The translations under genes were made by a program, and so were the position numbers. DNA of 64,000 bases from Cliona cf. orientalis (Eukaryota > Porifera > Demospongiae > Clionaida > Clionaidae): positions 1,116,001 through 1,180,000 of the forward strand of contig OZ005706.1 of the NCBI GenBank assembly GCA_963930775.1, given 5' to 3'. The notes beneath the pieces are model-generated. The model ran no database searches. It saw only the letters and a program-made list of their open reading frames with translations, and was not told the DNA's origin. Of the stretch, positions 60,522 to 64,000 are shown piece after piece; position 1 is the first letter of the stretch, and each line of letters starts with the position of its first letter.

Positions 60522-62664
60522 ATGGGGTAGACTCAATAGCTGTTCGTCGTAAAAGGAGGGAAAAGAAGAAAGGTGGCACCAGTTCAGCTCTAGAAAAGAT
60601 CAAGTAGGTGTATACCTTATTGAAACCACGCCCCTGGCCCCTCCTCTTATTATAGTCAAGTCCCTCCTTCCCCTCTTCTCCATAGACATAGTCACACTCT
60701 CTTTTCTTATATACTGACCCCTCGCTCCTCTCCCCCCTCCATAGGCGTAGCCATGAGACTGGTCTTCATGAAGAGTCAGAGCTTGAAGAACACGAAGCTC
60801 TCTGACTATGTTGAGGAGGCGGAGTATGCTCGCATCGTTCAGCAGAGGCAGGAGGAAGGATTCATCCTGGACCTCCGTGCTATATAACAGTGCCTCCAAG
60901 CTGTTCTCCTGTCTTTCAGTATAAAAATATTCCCATTTTTCAGTATTTTGCATGCATTTTCAGTATTTTACAAAGAGTTCCATATATGATGTATGTACTG
61001 AATTCCCCCCAATTTTCAGTATTTTTGAAATCTTATCAGTATTTATGGTCAGAATTCAGTAAACATACTGACAAATCCGTATACTTGGAGGCACTGATTT
61101 AATCCATGGTAAAGGAGAGAGAGAGAGCATGGTCCATGAAGTATATACAATATGGGGGGTGGGGGGGGGGGGTTTACTTTTGGTCCACTGTAGTATGTGG
61201 CCTACTGGGGAGCTTTTTCCAGGGAAGTGTTAATTGCCACCCTCTCTGTGTAGCCTTATATAGCATGGCCAATGTTAACAATCTTTACCACAATAATTAT
61301 GCTATGACCTAGTGAGCTAGTGAGCACCTGGACTGGGGCTGCTCAGGCTCCCCCCAATTATAGAGAAAAGCTCTGAGATAAGGCCACTCCTAGCACCCCC
61401 CAGGGGATCCACTGTAATTGTAGAGTAATTACTAGTTGTTTCCTTTCCACCTGGTTCATGCAGGTGTGCTGTATTGTTTTGTCAAAGGCTGTGGGAAATA
61501 GTAAATATTATCAGGTCCTTTTTTCCTGGAAAGCAGTTAACTTTCAGTGGTTGTGTAATTTCTCAGCAGCTGCTTAATTACCCCGCGCGCATGCGCAAGG
61601 GGTAAAGTAATCGGTTTTGTCTGTCGTCTGTCTGTCGTCTGTCGTTAGCATAAAAATCGCCAGATCTGGAGATCTAGGCGTCTGAGCGACTCGTAAGTAC
61701 AGCATATTCGTCGATATCATCGAAAAACTAGCTTCATTATGCTTCGAATCGTTTGACAAGGTCCATGAACGTCGCAAATACTGGATTTCGTTGGCCACGC
61801 CTATCAACACCACCCACCATGTGCTTTGTGCTCATGCGCACAACCGGTAACCTTGCACAATTTGTAGGTAAAAGGTCGTCAACAGCCTGCATGTGGCATA
61901 TATACACGGAGTTCAAGCTGTCTAGTCTCACATGCACATCGACGCTGCAGCGCGCGGGGTATGTGCTCTATAGAGCTCTAGTATTGTTAAGAACTCCCTT
62001 TGGAGAATTTCCCTCTGGTTCAATAAGTTTTTTTCCTGAAATTTGTTTATCAATGCACATGTTATCTTCTCTCCTTGTATACCTGTACACATATGATGTA
62101 CACAGATGGCAGCTACTGTGAGCATGGACGAGAGATATTTGATGAAGAGGCTGAAGCCTCAGCAAAAGACAAAGCTAAGAAGCCAGTGAGCTCATGATTA
62201 TTTAGTCAGAAAGGGCCTCTCCATCTTGGTGGTGGGGGGGGGGGGGGGGGGAGCTCATCTTTCTTCTCATAGACTACCCTCTTGAGTTGAACCCTCCTTC
62301 TCCCCATCCCACCCCCCCCCACACACATATTATAGTATTGTACACAACAAGTTTGATATTACTTTATTATTGCCCATATAAAAGAATCATTTTTAGTCCC
62401 AATTCTAATTATCCAGGGTATGCCAAAGCGTGTGGCGAAACCTACCTCCAACATCAAACATATGTTGCTAAACGCCAGTAGCAGCAGCAAGAAAAAGAAA
62501 CAGGTATGTATGAGGAGGGTAAGAAGAAGGAGGGGTGTGGATGGTCACATGGTTGTGTTTGATTTGAAGCATCATAATAATGTTATTGTATGTATCACAG
62601 GAGAAAGTATCACTGGAAGGAGACGAGCTCTTGAATGATCTTCTAAGTCATCCGCTAAAGAAAG
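60522..62664 (+). CDS. POLA1: DNA polymerase alpha catalytic subunit, N-terminal exons (partial, one apparent frameshift)
   Basis: Exons 60522-60603 (AVRRKRREKKKGG, SSALEKIK), 60745-about 60876 (DYVEEAEYARIVQQRQEEGF), 62106-62185 (DGSYCEHGREIFDEEAEA), 62417-62503 (KRVAKPTSNIKHMLL) and 62601-62664 (LEGDELLNDLLSHPLKK). Order and content follow the POLA1 N-terminus: a basic REKK segment, an EEVDEEQY..ARQ segment, a GREIFDDD segment, then KPNNIK. POLA1 is the catalytic subunit of the primase-polymerase complex that starts DNA synthesis. Exons 3-5 agree in phase. Exon 2 does not: EEHEAL runs into TGA while the conserved SDYVEE is in another frame, as if CT were lost from GCTCTCTCT. Its donor (CTCC|GTGCTA) is weak and a MITE starts 12 bp later. 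The start exon was not found; the rest would lie beyond the window. It may be a pseudogene or a sequence error in a real gene. Confidence 0.6.
60888..61096. repeat. MITE next to the POLA1 exon 2 donor
   Basis: The ends CAGTGCCTCCAAG and CTTGGAGGCACTG are perfect 13-bp inverted repeats. The interior has repeated TTTTCAGTATTTT words. Confidence 0.85.
61581..61981. repeat. TIR-type repeat, inverted relative of 59150-59412
   Basis: Begins CCCCGCGCGCATGCGCA and ends GCGCGGGGTATGTGCTCTA then TAGAGCTCTAG. Includes tandem GTCTGTC words at 61618-61645. Lies in POLA1 intron 2. Confidence 0.55.
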
Positions 62665-62682
62665 GTACTGGGGGTGTGATAT

Positions 62683-63085
62683 ATGGCATTCCAACACTGA
62701 CAAAATTGGCAAGCTCAAATATATGGTCAAACTTGAGTCAGATATATGGTCAAACTCAAATATGTGGTCAAAATTGTTGCCTATATATGGTCAAAGCCAA
62801 ATATATGATCAAATTTTATATGATCAAACTCAAATACATGGTCAAACGAAAGTTATGGTCATTTTTCCCATATATGGTCAAACATGCAGCAAATATATGG
62901 TCAAAATTCAAGAAAATCCCCTTACATAATAGTCACGGATATGACGTATCTATTAGTTAATTGTACCGACGTGACGTCAACAGAATCCGCGTTTGCGAAT
63001 AAAATTCGCGATCGCGCGCACAAACGTACACTCACGATCCTTACCTTATGTAGTCTCGTTCACGGACCGGCCCCCTTTAGGGCGG
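62683..63085 (+). repeat. Duplicate of the 48.2-49.1-kb segment with ATATGGTCAAA minisatellite
   Basis: Starts GGCATTCCAACACTGACAAA immediately after POLA1 exon 5 and runs to TCGTTCACGGACC. It contains about ten irregular AAATATATGGTCAAA units at 62715-62905. Confidence 0.7.
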
Positions 63086-63264
63086 AGTCTGGGGACTTGA
63101 TCATTTCGCTCCGCTCCTACGTGGGAGGCCTCGAGGGCTGGTGCGCGAGACTAGGTACAATCGGACATTGTATTGTATGGCAAAGCAGTATGGTAAGCAT
63201 GAATGAAACTACTAGCTATTCATGTACTATAATATATCCTTCTGCACCTGGTGTGTCTTACCTT

Positions 63265-63353
63265 AGTCTCGAAACCAGACCGCTCCCACTGCAGCGTTCA
63301 GTTCATCCTGAAAGAACTGAACGCTGCGGTGGGAGCGGTCTGGTTTCGAGACT
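63265..63353. repeat. Near-perfect 40-bp hairpin
   Basis: The arms AGTCTCGAAACCAGACCGCT... (63265-63304) and ...AGCGGTCTGGTTTCGAGACT (63314-63353) pair with one mismatch around a 9-nt loop. Confidence 0.85.
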
Positions 63354-63365
63354 AGTCTTACCTGG

Positions 63366-63447
63366 GCTAGCCTTATCCCCAGGCCCTCTCTCGATCTCCC
63401 AGTATTTATTATGAAAGATAGAGAGAGGGCCTGGGGACACGGCTAGC
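63366..63447. repeat. Second hairpin
   Basis: The arms GCTAGCCTTATCCCCAGGCC and GGCCTGGGGACACGGCTAGC, extended by CTCTCTC/GAGAGAG, form a stem of about 28 bp; related to 25523-25588. Confidence 0.75.
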
Positions 63448-63479
63448 TCAGCTAATTTCATTCATACTGTACCTTACAA

Positions 63480-63711
63480 TGTCCGATTGAGATGAATGTA
63501 TTGTAGCCAAAAACACTAGTGTTGAAGCTACATCTGCCAGAAGGCAGAACCCCCACTGAAGAAATGTCAGTTTTCATGCTTCCTTTCTGGATCATTATCA
63601 TTGGCTAGCATGCATATTATGGGATTCCAGATTCCTTTATAACATACCGTGTTATTATTACGGCTATATCTAAGTATCATAATTATAATTATTGCAGGTT
63701 ATGTCTAAAAA
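63480..63711 (+). pseudogene. Inverted duplicate of receptor D intron 4/exon 5 boundary
   Basis: Matches, on the opposite strand, receptor D intron 4 and the start of its exon 5 (46260 down to about 45990): AGTGTTGAAGCTACATCTGCCAG is the kind of word shared by both, as are ATCATTATCATTGGCTA and GGCTATATCTAAGTATC. It ends at TTGCAG|GTTATGTCTAAAAAT, the splice acceptor and first codons of exon 5, then breaks into the transposon at 63713. Confidence 0.7.
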
Positions 63712-63712
63712 T

Positions 63713-64000
63713 TATCTCCCCAGTAGCAATTTACTTTTCTGTGGTTATAAGGTAATTATGGTGTAATTATGATGAAACCTATGGTGTAATCTCTTAGGTA
63801 ATCTATGAGGTAATTATGAGAAAATTCAGGGCCTCGCTGGAGCCTTTCTGGGACTTGAAAATCAGTAAATATGTAGAGTATCTTACGCGTGTATCCAGCG
63901 AATACATTACAAGCTGAGCGCTACTTTCTCTGAGAAGTACTGTTGGTTGAACTTCACGTGTTTTCTTGGCTTACGCAATGCCTTGGATAAATAAAGCTAG
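63713..64000 (+). mobile_element. TIR element, copy 2 (truncated by the window edge)
   Basis: Begins TTATCTCCCCAGTAGCAATT and follows the 57214-57740 element closely to the last base. Confidence 0.75.

Overview
The window is nuclear DNA of a multicellular animal. Every recognisable gene has GT-AG introns, and the gene set is animal: an EMSY orthologue, CFAP97-domain ciliary proteins, a Tudor protein, POLA1, and single-pass receptors with SEFIR (IL-17-receptor type) tails. Short introns, mucin-like receptor stalks, a selenoprotein L homologue (a family known from aquatic organisms) and many short terminal-inverted-repeat (TIR) elements suggest an aquatic, early-branching invertebrate. A demosponge is my best guess, but that is inference.

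Region 1 (1-17 kb) is compact and gene-dense. It holds the 3' exon of an unknown + strand gene; a 13-exon minus-strand gene for an 886-residue ARM-Tudor-ARM-Schlafen-like protein; a single-exon PH-domain protein; a five-exon EMSY orthologue; a head-to-head pair of CFAP97-domain genes; and a minus-strand selenoprotein whose reading frame contains UGA-Ser-Pro-UGA (UxxU) with a SECIS candidate just after the stop. I traced exon boundaries by hand. In each multi-exon gene, exon phases agree and exon lengths sum to a multiple of three.

Region 2 (17-60 kb) is a tandem cluster of four minus-strand SEFIR receptors (677, 649, 662 and 710 residues). Each has a signal-peptide exon, small Cys-containing ectodomain exons in a shared phase pattern, a Ser/Thr stalk, one membrane helix and a cytoplasmic SEFIR domain. 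The fourth gene is swollen by transposons, with a first intron of about 12 kb. Its cytoplasmic juxtamembrane segment is built from duplicated exons (and former intron) of the neighbouring POLA1 gene. An isolated signal-peptide exon lies between receptors 3 and 4.

Region 3 (36-40 kb and 47-59 kb) is accessory DNA: a LINE 3' remnant; Helitron-helicase-like elements in tandem and dispersed copies; a roughly 0.43-kb tandem array spanning 50.4-57.2 kb; and several TIR elements nested within it.

Region 4 (60-64 kb) carries N-terminal exons of DNA polymerase alpha (POLA1) on the + strand, with one apparent 2-nt frameshift and a TIR element abutting a splice donor. After them come duplicated fragments of the receptor region, two long hairpins and a second copy of a transposon also found at 57 kb.
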